Assembly (NCBI GenBank): GCA_913058265.1
Contig: CAJXPQ010000003.1
Coordinates: 248,001-312,000, forward strand
Direction: 5' to 3'
Length of the DNA stretch: 64,000 nucleotides
Source of the DNA: an uncultured Oligoflexia bacterium
Lineage (GTDB): Bacteria > Bdellovibrionota > Bacteriovoracia > Bacteriovoracales > Bacteriovoracaceae
Within the stretch, counting starts at the first letter, position 1, and every line of letters starts with the position of its first letter. Shown here piece by piece: positions 33,912-43,482 of the stretch. Made by a program: the position numbers and the translations under genes. The notes beneath the pieces are model-generated. The model saw only the letters and a list, made by a program, of their open reading frames with translations, made no database searches and was not told the DNA's origin.

Positions 33912-35789
33912 GAATATCAAAAACATCTTATAAAAGATAAGCGCTTTTGGCCTATTTTTTTGACACAATTCTTTGGTGCATTTAATGACAATGTTTTTAA
34001 GAATGCTCTTGTTATTCTTATAACATTTAAATCTTACAGTCTCGCAGGACTTGCACCAGAGCAGATGGTTGCTATTTGTGGAGGAATTTTTGTTCTTCCC
34101 TTCTTCTTATTTTCAGCAATGGCGGGACAGATTTGTGATAAGTTCCCTAAGCATAAACTTATCTTCTACATAAAATTATGGGAACTTGTTATCATGTTTG
34201 TGGGTGCATACGGCTTTATGAGCGAGAACGTAAATGTACTAATTATTACATTATTCTTTATGGGACTGCAGTCCGCCTTCTTTGGCCCAATTAAATACTC
34301 GATTTTACCTGAATTAATTGACGGTAATGAACTTTTACAGGGAAATGCATTAGTATCCTCAGGAACTTTTGTTTCAATCCTATTAGGAACAATACTAGGT
34401 GGAGCACTAATAGGACTTGAGGAGGTAGGTCGATCTTATACTGCTATCTCTATTATCATTTTTGCAGCTATAGGTACGTTCTTTGGAATGAAAGTTCAGC
34501 CGCTTGAGCCCGCTGATAAGAATATGAAAATCTCTTATGGACTCTTTGCTCCAATTTTGAAAATTTTAAAGGTGACGACAAAAATCAAAACTGTTTTTTT
34601 AGCAGTACTGGGGATTTCATGGTTTTGGTTTTTAGGCGCCGCTCTACTCTCGATGTTTCCTGCCTACGGAAGAAATGTCCTTGGAGGTAATGAAAGTGTA
34701 GTTACGCTCTTCCTTGCGATGTTTAGTATTGGTGTCGCTGTAGGAAGCATGCTATGTGAGAAGTTTAGTCGACAAAGGTTAGAGTTGGGACTTGTACCTT
34801 TTGGAACTATTGGGATGACTATTTTTATCTTTGACTTATTTTTAGTTGGGACGCCTGAGTTTAATTTAGTTGATATTGGTATTAAAGAATTTCTTTCATA
34901 CTCTATTCATTGGAGAATATTGATCGATCTATTTGGTCTCTCTGTCTTTTCCGGTTTTTTTATTGTTCCACTTTATACATTTATTCAACATAGAACGCCA
35001 AACGGTGAGAGGTCTCAAGTTATTGCTGGGTTAAATATCATTAATGCTTTGTTTATGGTTTCCTCCGCTGTTGCTCTCACAGTTTTATATTCATTTAAAT
35101 TTACTATTCCTCAAATATTTGGAATCTGGGCTGTTTTAAACTTGCTCGTTTCGATCTATATCTACACCGTTGTTCCTGAGTTTTTACTACGTTTCGTCGC
35201 GATGATTATTACGAGACTTATGTATAGACTCAAGGTTCATGGTGTTGAAAATATTCCTGAAGAGGGAGCTTGTATTCTTACTTGTAATCATGTCTCTTTT
35301 GTTGATTGGTTAGTCGTAGCAGCAGGTATTAAGCGACCTGTTCGCTTCGTGATGTATTATAAATTTATGAAAATTCCTTTAATTCATAATATCTTTAGGG
35401 GAGGAAAGGTTATTCCTATCGCAGGTAAGAATGAGGACCTTGAAATTTTTAATCAGGCGCAACTTGATATTGAACAGGCGCTTAAGAGTGGAGATATTCT
35501 TTGTATTTTCCCTGAAGGTGAAATTACTCATGACGGCGAACTAAGTGAATATAAAAAAGGAATTGAGCATATGCTTGCAAAGGTTCCTGTTCCTGTCATT
35601 CCCATGACTCTTAATGGTTTGTGGGGAAGCTTCTTTAGTCGTGCACATGGTGGCAAGGCGGTAAGTAGTCCTAAGGTACTTCTAAAAATGTGGTTAAGAC
35701 GTATTGATTTAAACGTTTATCCCGCTATCCAGGCTCAGGATGTCTCAGCAAAAAAACTAGAAGAGTTTACGAAGTCTAAGCTTTCGTAG
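33909..35789 (+). CDS. MFS transporter (LplT-like) fused to a PlsC-type acyltransferase
   Basis: 626 residues. Residues 1-430 form an MFS transporter like lysophospholipid flippase LplT (opening FWPIFLTQFFGAFNDNVFKNAL is typical). The last 190 residues are a PlsC domain with NHVSFVD (H-x4-D near 450), RFVMYYKF and the PEGEI block (FPEGEITHDGE). In E. coli the two parts are separate (lplT, aas); here the acyl-ACP synthetase domain of Aas is missing. It should import lysophospholipid and reacylate it in the inner membrane, with acyl groups supplied in trans. Confidence 0.88.
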   Translation: MEYQKHLIKDKRFWPIFLTQFFGAFNDNVFKNALVILITFKSYSLAGLAPEQMVAICGGIFVLPFFLFSAMAGQICDKFPKHKLIFYIKLWELVIMFVGAYGFMSENVNVLIITLFFMGLQSAFFGPIKYSILPELIDGNELLQGNALVSSGTFVSILLGTILGGALIGLEEVGRSYTAISIIIFAAIGTFFGMKVQPLEPADKNMKISYGLFAPILKILKVTTKIKTVFLAVLGISWFWFLGAALLSMFPAYGRNVLGGNESVVTLFLAMFSIGVAVGSMLCEKFSRQRLELGLVPFGTIGMTIFIFDLFLVGTPEFNLVDIGIKEFLSYSIHWRILIDLFGLSVFSGFFIVPLYTFIQHRTPNGERSQVIAGLNIINALFMVSSAVALTVLYSFKFTIPQIFGIWAVLNLLVSIYIYTVVPEFLLRFVAMIITRLMYRLKVHGVENIPEEGACILTCNHVSFVDWLVVAAGIKRPVRFVMYYKFMKIPLIHNIFRGGKVIPIAGKNEDLEIFNQAQLDIEQALKSGDILCIFPEGEITHDGELSEYKKGIEHMLAKVPVPVIPMTLNGLWGSFFSRAHGGKAVSSPKVLLKMWLRRIDLNVYPAIQAQDVSAKKLEEFTKSKLS

Positions 35790-36414
35790 AGACTTTTGAG
35801 TATTTATCAAAAAAGTAAAAAATGAATATGGCGAGTCCAAAGCCAGCTACAACGTCATAGATATAGTGCTGCTTTGTAGTCAGTGTCGAAATCGATATAA
35901 GAGTTGATATAAAGATTGAGATCCAAAACTTAGTTTTATTTTCTCTATACCATCCAAATGCAAAACAATAGCATATTCCTACATGTAGTGAAGGAAGGCA
36001 ATTACTAGGTTTATCAATCATTCGGACTGCCTTAAATAGAAGAGTTGTGATATCTGTAAATGGCGGTAGAGGATAGAATTCCCTTGGGTAATTTACTGGA
36101 AAGCTCAAAAAGATTGCACAAGAAAGTACCGTGAGAACCATAAAAGCAAAGAGTGTCTTGTTCATATTGTCTTCGTCTTTATATCCAATAATGCACCATA
36201 CAAGGTAGGCCGGATATAAAACAATATATATATAGATACTCCATCTCAGCATTGGGATAGCTTTTTCGAACTCTGGAATGGGCAAAAATACCCCAGAGTG
36301 GTAGCTAATGGCACCACATACTCCATATAGGGCCATAAAGATACCCGCTATTAGAGGCATTACAGCGTACTTATTCTTGTGAAAAACAATCTTTTTTAGT
36401 GTAATTTTTTCCAT
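35776..36414 (-). CDS. PAP2-superfamily phosphatase
   Basis: 212 residues, about six membrane helices. PAP2 motifs: KPSNCLPSLHVG (the P-S-x-H block, here PSLH) and TKQHYIYDVVAG (the H-x3-D block with catalytic His); the first motif K-x6-R-P may be RMIDKPS. The PSLHV variant is like that of inositolphosphotransferase/PAP2_3 proteins. It would remove phosphate from a lipid phosphate in the membrane. The stop overlaps by 14 bases the end of the opposing MFS-PlsC gene. Confidence 0.82.
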   Translation of the reverse strand: MEKITLKKIVFHKNKYAVMPLIAGIFMALYGVCGAISYHSGVFLPIPEFEKAIPMLRWSIYIYIVLYPAYLVWCIIGYKDEDNMNKTLFAFMVLTVLSCAIFLSFPVNYPREFYPLPPFTDITTLLFKAVRMIDKPSNCLPSLHVGICYCFAFGWYRENKTKFWISIFISTLISISTLTTKQHYIYDVVAGFGLAIFIFYFFDKYSKVSTKA

Positions 36415-36542
36415 AATTTCGGAATCTTAATGCTTTGCATCCTATAATAATTACTCACAGACTACTATTTTGTCACTATTATTGCATAATGTCTCGGTAT
36501 ATCAAAATGGAATTTGATTAGAAAACTTACTATGGAGAATCC

Positions 36543-37673
36543 ATGTTTAAACGTACTACATTAAATTTAAAGCCTATTCTACTTACTGCCTTAGTTTGTG
36601 GTGTATCTGCTTGTAGTCAAGATGAGGATATTAATAAAGATAAAACTTCACCAATAACCAAGACATCAACAAAACCTGAAGCGATGAGTGCTCCACAAGA
36701 AATTGAGGCCAGCGCTAAAGTAAGCAAACTTGATGATTCCCAACAAGAGATAATCGCAGCTAACGTGCCAGCTCCAAAAATTGAGAGGCAAATAGCAGCT
36801 CAAGAAAAAGTGTCTAAGCCTAAATTGCAAAAGCCAAATAAAGTCGTAAAAAAGAAAACTATTAAGATTGAGAAAGCTGATAAGGTTTCTACAATCATGT
36901 CTGCGGTAAATAAAACTGAAGTAGATTTAAAAAGTAAGGAAAGTAAAATCGTAAAGGCGATTACACAAACATTAGATGTCTCATATGAAACAGATATGCA
37001 AGAAAATGATAATAAGCAAAGAGCTGATTCTACGATTTGGTATTTCTTTCGTTACAAATTTTCGAGTGAGTACACTGGGCGATTTTGGGCTAATATTGGT
37101 AAAAATCTTCATGAGTCTTATGAAACGACTCTAAAAGATACTAAACTGACACTTTCAAAGAAAGGAATTCAACTTACTGAGAATTTAAAGCTTTCTCCGT
37201 CGGCAACTTTAGTTCTTCCAACAAGTGAGAAAAGTAAACGAAATGAAGAATTAAACTTTGGAGTAGAGGTGAATCCATCTCTCTCTTATAAAATTTTAGA
37301 CGAGTTAAGACTTAGTTACCTTCCAAGAGGGGTTAAGAATTTTCATGAATATAAAACAAGTAGAACTAACAGCTTAAATACTGAGTACAAGTTAATTCAA
37401 TTTGTGGTTTTAAACTATGCTTTTGTTCCAAGGTGGTATTTCGAACCTACACTTATTTATTCAAATACTTGGTCTTATGAAGGAACAAGAAGAGATCCAA
37501 GTTTTATGTCTGTTCTAGAAGTTGGTCACGACTATAATAAAAATTTAGTTCTAGCTGCAGGTTTAACGACTTCAGGTTCTGTTTATAAAGCAGAAGAGGG
37601 ACTTGATAGTAATATTGAAGTTTATGACGCTGAGTCAGCAAGTATATATGGAAAGTTTGCATTAACATTTTAA
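36543..37673 (+). CDS. Exported lipoprotein with predicted beta-barrel C-terminus
   Basis: 376 residues. Signal MFKRTTLNLKPILLTALVCGVSAC with lipobox VSAC. Residues 30-150 are Lys/Ala/Glu/Pro-rich and disordered; from about 155 the chain alternates as in beta strands and ends IYGKFALTF, a barrel-type C-terminus. A lipid anchor plus an apparent barrel is unusual. It sits 19 bases before the zinc-protease gene, so they are probably one unit; GGAG precedes the ATG. Family not recognised. Confidence 0.7.
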   Translation: MFKRTTLNLKPILLTALVCGVSACSQDEDINKDKTSPITKTSTKPEAMSAPQEIEASAKVSKLDDSQQEIIAANVPAPKIERQIAAQEKVSKPKLQKPNKVVKKKTIKIEKADKVSTIMSAVNKTEVDLKSKESKIVKAITQTLDVSYETDMQENDNKQRADSTIWYFFRYKFSSEYTGRFWANIGKNLHESYETTLKDTKLTLSKKGIQLTENLKLSPSATLVLPTSEKSKRNEELNFGVEVNPSLSYKILDELRLSYLPRGVKNFHEYKTSRTNSLNTEYKLIQFVVLNYAFVPRWYFEPTLIYSNTWSYEGTRRDPSFMSVLEVGHDYNKNLVLAAGLTTSGSVYKAEEGLDSNIEVYDAESASIYGKFALTF

Positions 37674-37692
37674 TGCGCATTAGGAGAATGGA

Positions 37693-40600
37693 ATGAAGAA
37701 ATTTAACAACATTGTCGTTTTAGCCTTAGGAAGTCTTTTACTTGCGAGTTGTGCAAAAGAAAAAGAATACGACAAGGTTTATAAGAAAGCTGAAACGCTG
37801 AAAATATCTGATGTTCTTACTAAAAATGCAGATGGAACACCTACTAAGTATTTATATGTTCCAATGACACTTGGTACTCCTAGGGAAGTGGCAGAAGCTA
37901 ATCCTTATTTTCAGGGTGATGAAAAGATTGTTAAACTTCAATTTACTGAAGCTGGTCTTGAGGTCCTTGAACTTGAGAAGGATGGACGTTTTGCAAACAA
38001 TGATTTAAATAACACTCCGGTTTTAACTGTCCCTGTAGATTATAAGCAATATAAATGTGCAGAGGATGAGTTCGGAGATTGTACAAATAAAGAGGAAGAG
38101 GATTCAGATTTAACATGGGATCAAAAAGAGTATTTCTATCCTGATTATGCAGCTTTAGAAGTTAAAGAGTTAAATATGCTTGATCTCTCAAATGTTGAAG
38201 GAAGTGGTTGTGTAACACCTAAAGGTGTAAAACTTGTAGACTACGAATTTTCTAAAGATGGTGTCCTAAATATTGAACTTGAAAAAACATATAAATTAAG
38301 AAACACATGGAGTTGTATTCGTAGAAACTATTTTATGGGAAAGCTTTCTTTCAATAGTTTTAAGGTGAGATTTTTCTATTCAATGGTTGCCTTAGATAAA
38401 CTTGCAACTAAAGGATATGAAAAATCAGAGTATGCCATCGAGAACCATAGTACTTTTGGATTTTTTAAAGACGAAATTGAAACATTAAATGATGATTTTG
38501 ATTCAAATAGAAAAGAGGTTACTTACCTTGCCAATAGATGGGATCCAAATAAAAAGGTTCTTACTTACTATTTAAGTAAATCATTTAATTCTGAACAAAA
38601 TAAGCCTATTTTAGAGGCCACAATGAGATCTCAGGAAGTAATGAATGCAAACTTAGCATCAGCAGGTGTAGGCTTCAAAATTCAATTTCTTCAACAGTCA
38701 GAATCAGACAATATTAGTCCGGGTGACCTAAGGTATAACACTGTTGTTCTTATTGATGATCCACTTGCAAATGGACTTCTTGGTTATGCTCCAACAGTTA
38801 CAAATCCTGAAACAGGTGAGATTGTTCAAGGTCATATAAATATGTATGGTGGAGTTTTGTCTTCTGGAACTCGTTGGGTTTATGAAGGCGCTGTTGATAT
38901 TATGGAAGAGCAGGTTCTTAAAATTGGATCGAAAACAGTTGAAGTTAATTTTGATAACAAAATTTATTCTGAATCTAAACTTCCAGCTGTTTTGAGAAAG
39001 TACAAGACAACTTTAGATGAAACTGAAGTTGCGAAGCCAGTTACAGAAGTAAACGAATCCTCAGCAAAAACACATCAAAATATTTTTGAACAAGATCATA
39101 GTAAAATAATCTCTCTTAGTATGTTTGATGCAGGGAAAGATGCTGCTCAAAGGCAATTTGAAACAAGCTTTGATAATAAAGCTTATTTTGAAAAAATTAT
39201 GAATAGAGATTTTGACGGAATGGAGGAGATGAATAAACGTGTGGCGATGGCCGAAGCCGATGAGTATGGTTATAAACTACACTCAAAGCATGCACCTGAA
39301 TTCTTTCCAATTGCAGGTACTCGTAAGGTAGTTTATCCAGGTCTTTTAAAGATAGCTAATATTTTAGATAATCGTGGAATCTTAAAAAGATGGGTTCATT
39401 TAAATGATACTCAGAAGAAAAAGGTTAGAGAGATTATTCTAGTTAATCGATATACTTCAACTTTTGTTCACGAGATGGGACATAGTTTAGGTTTAAGACA
39501 TAACTTTGCTGGATCTACTGATGCTGCAAATTTTTATACTGATGTTGAAGCTCAGTTGTTAGATATGGAAGCTGCACCAGCTTACTCATCTGTTATGGAT
39601 TATGCTGTCAGTGAATATAACGAATTAGGGGCATTTGGAAAGTATGATGTTGCTGCATTAAGATTCAACTATACAGGTACTTTAGGAGCTAACGATGGTA
39701 CTGCCGTTGAAGTTCCAAAAGGTTCAAACATTAATAAATATAGAGAACTTTATAATGGAGAAGTCAAAAAGTTTGTTTTAGAGCAAGCTAAGCAAGCAGG
39801 TCTTCCTGCTGATTGGACTTATGAGCAGGTTATTGGATATCTAAAGGAAAACGTAATCAATAATGAAGAGTACTCTGAAGAAGTTAGAAACTATTGGAGA
39901 GGAATCTCGGATATGGATAATAAATTCGTTGCTAGCTATAAATTTTGTACAGATGAAAATGCAGGTCTCTCAGCTACTTGTAACAGACATGACGAAGGAA
40001 CAAATCTATTTGAAATAGCAAAGTTTAGAACTCAACGATATAAAGAAATGTACAAGTACAGAAACTTTAGAGATGACAGATTACGATTTAAAAGTACTGA
40101 TCTTGATAGCTATTTAACTGGTAGATTTCGTGAATTTGGTAAAGTTAGAGATGTCATGGAATTGTATGACTTATATGCAAATATTCTCGGGCAAGATGTA
40201 TTAGAAAGAGATGCATGTAAGGAAGAAGATATTGCAGGAGATATCGTCTGTGAATTAAATGAATCAGTTAAGGTTGTCGGAAATATGTTTTTAGATATTT
40301 TAAAAACGCCAGAACTTACCTGTGCTGTTGGAGAAGCTGCTACCTCTGAAGTTCCGGCCAAAGTAACTTCACTTGTTAAGATCGTTGATATAATGGATGA
40401 GCGTGATATGAGTACATTATTGCGTGATAATAACAAGTTTCTTACTACCTGTTTTGACCCTATCGTTAAGAACTACTTTAAAGAGAAGGGGCAAAGCGTA
40501 ATCGGAGAAGTAGGGAAATTTTTAAATAGTCACAGAGATAGTAATCCAAACTATAAGTATGCCGATGATATTTATGTTAGAGGTATCTGGACTGATAAAG

Positions 40601-41589
40601 CTATGGCGATGAGATTCTTATTTGAAAGAAGACACTCCATAGGAACAACTGATGAAAGTCAGCTTGCTTTAATTGATCACCCTTATATCAAGAAAGAGTT
40701 TAAGCAAGTAATGAGGCATATGGTTTTAGGAAAGAAACTTGAGAATCCACTTCCTTTTTTGACAGAGTCTGGTGAAAAGTTTTTTATTCCATACATACTT
40801 GAAGCTAATACCACAACGGACCAAATTGAAGATAATCTTGGTTGGGTAAAAAATTACTTTGGAATGGAAGAGGTAGGTGAAGGTAATCTTTTAAAAACTC
40901 TTCTTGCTCAAGTGAAGAATGCTTATATTGGTGTTCAAGGTGAAGGTAAAGTTAAGCAATTTATTACGAATAATTATGTAACAGTTAGACAGTGGGTGGG
41001 TTACATACCTGAGGATCTGAAAATTCCAGGTTACTTGTTTCACTATGCTGAAGGTAATGGTATGAGATCTTCAATGTCGTACCAAGCTTCTAAGGTAAAT
41101 TCTCTTTCTAATGAAATGTTAACTTTGATGAAAGAGATGGATAAATTTAAAGACGTGCCAAAAGAGAGTTTTGAAAAAATAATTTCTCATAAAATAAAGC
41201 CTGTTGCACCAGATAGCTACACAGACTTTGAAAAATCATTTTTTGGACTTCAAGTAAATCAGCAGCAGGCAATTATTGGCTTGTTAGAAAGAGACGGCAT
41301 AACACTTGCGGCATTTGAAAACTTTGCTGCAAATAAAGAAGACGCTAAAACAATGTTTACTGCTTACACAAAAATGCGTGAAACTAGTAGCTCTGTATTT
41401 TTAGAGAAAATTTTGGCCGATAAGAAAGAAATCGTTGCAAATGGACCAATAGGCTCAACAGATGTAGAGAAAGAACTTTTAACTTATGAGTTAGATTTCT
41501 TAACAGATCTATCTGCTGGTAATTACACAAAAGAGGTTATTGAATATTATGAAGGGCAATTATCATTACTCCCTCAGCATATTGAATAA
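37693..41589 (+). CDS. Large zinc-metalloprotease lipoprotein
   Basis: 1298 residues. Lipoprotein signal (MKKFNNIVVLALGSLLLASC). Zinc motif H593-E-M-G-H597-SLGLRHNF belongs to the HExxHxxGxxH metzincin-like group with the extended GLRHNFAGS seen in DUF4953/DUF5117-type proteins. The third ligand would be His603. A long N-terminal domain (1-450) and a long helical C-terminal domain have no recognised motif. It is surface-anchored and large enough to carry substrate-binding domains. A predatory role (digesting prey protein) is plausible but only inferred. Confidence 0.87.
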   Translation: MKKFNNIVVLALGSLLLASCAKEKEYDKVYKKAETLKISDVLTKNADGTPTKYLYVPMTLGTPREVAEANPYFQGDEKIVKLQFTEAGLEVLELEKDGRFANNDLNNTPVLTVPVDYKQYKCAEDEFGDCTNKEEEDSDLTWDQKEYFYPDYAALEVKELNMLDLSNVEGSGCVTPKGVKLVDYEFSKDGVLNIELEKTYKLRNTWSCIRRNYFMGKLSFNSFKVRFFYSMVALDKLATKGYEKSEYAIENHSTFGFFKDEIETLNDDFDSNRKEVTYLANRWDPNKKVLTYYLSKSFNSEQNKPILEATMRSQEVMNANLASAGVGFKIQFLQQSESDNISPGDLRYNTVVLIDDPLANGLLGYAPTVTNPETGEIVQGHINMYGGVLSSGTRWVYEGAVDIMEEQVLKIGSKTVEVNFDNKIYSESKLPAVLRKYKTTLDETEVAKPVTEVNESSAKTHQNIFEQDHSKIISLSMFDAGKDAAQRQFETSFDNKAYFEKIMNRDFDGMEEMNKRVAMAEADEYGYKLHSKHAPEFFPIAGTRKVVYPGLLKIANILDNRGILKRWVHLNDTQKKKVREIILVNRYTSTFVHEMGHSLGLRHNFAGSTDAANFYTDVEAQLLDMEAAPAYSSVMDYAVSEYNELGAFGKYDVAALRFNYTGTLGANDGTAVEVPKGSNINKYRELYNGEVKKFVLEQAKQAGLPADWTYEQVIGYLKENVINNEEYSEEVRNYWRGISDMDNKFVASYKFCTDENAGLSATCNRHDEGTNLFEIAKFRTQRYKEMYKYRNFRDDRLRFKSTDLDSYLTGRFREFGKVRDVMELYDLYANILGQDVLERDACKEEDIAGDIVCELNESVKVVGNMFLDILKTPELTCAVGEAATSEVPAKVTSLVKIVDIMDERDMSTLLRDNNKFLTTCFDPIVKNYFKEKGQSVIGEVGKFLNSHRDSNPNYKYADDIYVRGIWTDKAMAMRFLFERRHSIGTTDESQLALIDHPYIKKEFKQVMRHMVLGKKLENPLPFLTESGEKFFIPYILEANTTTDQIEDNLGWVKNYFGMEEVGEGNLLKTLLAQVKNAYIGVQGEGKVKQFITNNYVTVRQWVGYIPEDLKIPGYLFHYAEGNGMRSSMSYQASKVNSLSNEMLTLMKEMDKFKDVPKESFEKIISHKIKPVAPDSYTDFEKSFFGLQVNQQQAIIGLLERDGITLAAFENFAANKEDAKTMFTAYTKMRETSSSVFLEKILADKKEIVANGPIGSTDVEKELLTYELDFLTDLSAGNYTKEVIEYYEGQLSLLPQHIE

Positions 41590-41612
41590 TTAAGATTAAA
41601 TAGAATTATATT

Positions 41613-41635
41613 GGCCAGATCAATTTGATCTGGCC
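41613..41635. promoter_or_regulatory. 23-base perfect palindrome between the zinc protease and the CDF gene
   Basis: Arms GGCCAGATCAA and TTGATCTGGCC around a single T. It begins 24 bases after the protease stop and ends 30 bases before the CDF start. No T-run follows, so it is either an operator or a hairpin with a structural role in mRNA. Confidence 0.5.
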
Positions 41636-41665
41636 GAATACTTTCTCCTCATTCATAATACAAAT

Positions 41666-42793
41666 ATGAACTATTCCGAAAAAAAATCCCTTTCAACTCG
41701 AGTCACAATTATTGGTGCTTTTCTTGATTTAATACTTGGTCTCGGGAAAATCATAGTCGGTTCACTCTACTTATCACAAGCGTTGATCGTTGATGGGATC
41801 CATTCACTTTCTGATATTCTGACTGATGTCTTCGTTATTCTGATTACTTTTATTTCACATGAGAAACCTGATGATGATCATCCCTATGGCCATGCTAGGT
41901 TTGAAACTCTAGGTACCATTGTTATCGGTTTTATCCTTATTGTTGTTGCTGTTTTTCTTGCCATTGAAAATATAGAATCATTTATTGCTAAAAAAGAATC
42001 AGTTATCCCTGGAACACCTACAATAATCATTACTATTATTTCTATTTTTTCTAAAGAATGGATCTATCGTAAAACCTTAGCTGTAGGTGAGCTTATACAG
42101 TCTGAGCTACTTATTGCTAATGCTTGGCATTCGAGAACAGATGCTATTTCTTCTATTCTAGTTTTAGTCAGCTTAGTTGTTTCTATGGCAGGTTTTCCTC
42201 AAGTTGATATATTTACCGCCATCGTACTTTCATTGTTCATTGGTAAAGTTGGTTGGGACTTCGTTTGGAAAAGTATCAAGGAGCTTGTAGATACAAGTCT
42301 TGATCAAGCTCAAATACAAGAAGTAAAAGAAGTCATACTATCTGTAGATGGTGTTAAAGGTATGCATAATCTTAGAAGCCGAAAAATGGGAAGTAAGGCG
42401 ATCTTGGATGTAAACGTAGAAGTTTCACCCTATATAACGGTCTCTGAAGGGCATGAAATATCCACATGGGTCGCAAATACAGTGATAAAAAGCTTCCCCA
42501 ATATTATGGATATTACTGTGCACACTGATGTTGATGATGATAGGGGCGAAAGTGACATTTTTGAGCCACACTCTTACGAACTTCTGCCACTTAGGTCAGA
42601 GGTCATTGAGACTATTCAGGGGATAGTTGAAGCAAGTGAATTCAAGCATATCTCCAATTTTGACTTACATTACTATAATGGAAAGATTCGTCTTTACCTG
42701 ACTGTTGATGCCACTTCAAAAAATGCGGATATTGAAAATAAGCTTCTTGCTATAGAATATATCTCAGAAGTACATTTTTTCCAGAAATTATAG
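41666..42793 (+). CDS. Cation diffusion facilitator (CDF) metal transporter
   Basis: 375 residues. Membrane metal site: GIHSLSDILTD in helix 2 (H/D-x3-D) and NAWHSRTDAISS in helix 5 (H-x3-D); the loop HPYGHARFE is the CDF His-rich motif. The C-terminal cytoplasmic domain is about 180 residues, roughly twice the usual length, with a possible second ACT-like half. Export of Zn, Fe or Mn is likely; H-x3-D points to Zn/Fe, but the metal is not certain. The palindrome upstream may control it. Confidence 0.85.
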   Translation: MNYSEKKSLSTRVTIIGAFLDLILGLGKIIVGSLYLSQALIVDGIHSLSDILTDVFVILITFISHEKPDDDHPYGHARFETLGTIVIGFILIVVAVFLAIENIESFIAKKESVIPGTPTIIITIISIFSKEWIYRKTLAVGELIQSELLIANAWHSRTDAISSILVLVSLVVSMAGFPQVDIFTAIVLSLFIGKVGWDFVWKSIKELVDTSLDQAQIQEVKEVILSVDGVKGMHNLRSRKMGSKAILDVNVEVSPYITVSEGHEISTWVANTVIKSFPNIMDITVHTDVDDDRGESDIFEPHSYELLPLRSEVIETIQGIVEASEFKHISNFDLHYYNGKIRLYLTVDATSKNADIENKLLAIEYISEVHFFQKL

Positions 42794-42796
42794 TTT

Positions 42797-43387
42797 TTAA
42801 AAAATTGATTTCGCTGCAAGTAATCTTAAAATATCTATTTGGGTAACGAGTCCAGTCATAACCTTTTCATCATTTAGTATTGGTAGGCATCCAATGTTTT
42901 CAGCACACATAATCTTTGCTAAGTCATTTATAGATGTATCTTCAGTGGCCACAATAATCTTTTTGACCATAATTTCCTTAGTTTCTTGGCCTTCCTTAAA
43001 TAGTAAATCTTTTGGTGAAATTATACCGATGACTATATCTTGCTTAATAATTGGAATATGATGAATATTTCTATTTTCCATCATATTTATAATCTCTCTA
43101 CGAGTATTCTGTTCTGTGGCAGTCACAAGATTTTTTGTCATTAGTTCTCTTGCATATGAGATTTTCTGATGGGTTTTGAAGATTTCTTCTTGTTTAGCAT
43201 AGTGCGATATCGATTTGATATCATGCTTACTCTTGTTTGCGTCTTTATCCTTATATTGCTCATTCGTTATATTGTCTGTATCAGGGTTTATTTGGCTACT
43301 TCTACGAGTTCTATTTATCATGATACCTTTGTAATCAGGTAACTCAAATGACTTGTATTGACCAAACTCTGAAATATGAAAAGGCAT
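42797..43387 (-). CDS. CBS-pair domain protein
   Basis: 196 residues. The last 120 hold two CBS motifs: MTKNLVTATEQNTRREIINMMENRNIHHIPII..IGIISPKDLL and IMVKKIIVATEDTSINDLAKIMCAENIGCLPIL..MTGLVTQIDIL. CBS pairs bind adenosyl nucleotides. The N-terminal 70 residues are basic and disordered with no motif. Stand-alone CBS proteins often report energy charge to a partner; the partner here is unknown. Convergent with the CDF gene. Confidence 0.85.
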   Translation of the reverse strand: MPFHISEFGQYKSFELPDYKGIMINRTRRSSQINPDTDNITNEQYKDKDANKSKHDIKSISHYAKQEEIFKTHQKISYARELMTKNLVTATEQNTRREIINMMENRNIHHIPIIKQDIVIGIISPKDLLFKEGQETKEIMVKKIIVATEDTSINDLAKIMCAENIGCLPILNDEKVMTGLVTQIDILRLLAAKSIF

Positions 43388-43482
43388 AGCAATCTCCTAA
43401 ATATATAGATAATGTCTACTAATTAGTATTGTAACTTATAATTATTGATTTAGACTGATAAATATCAATAAAGGGTGAGAAG

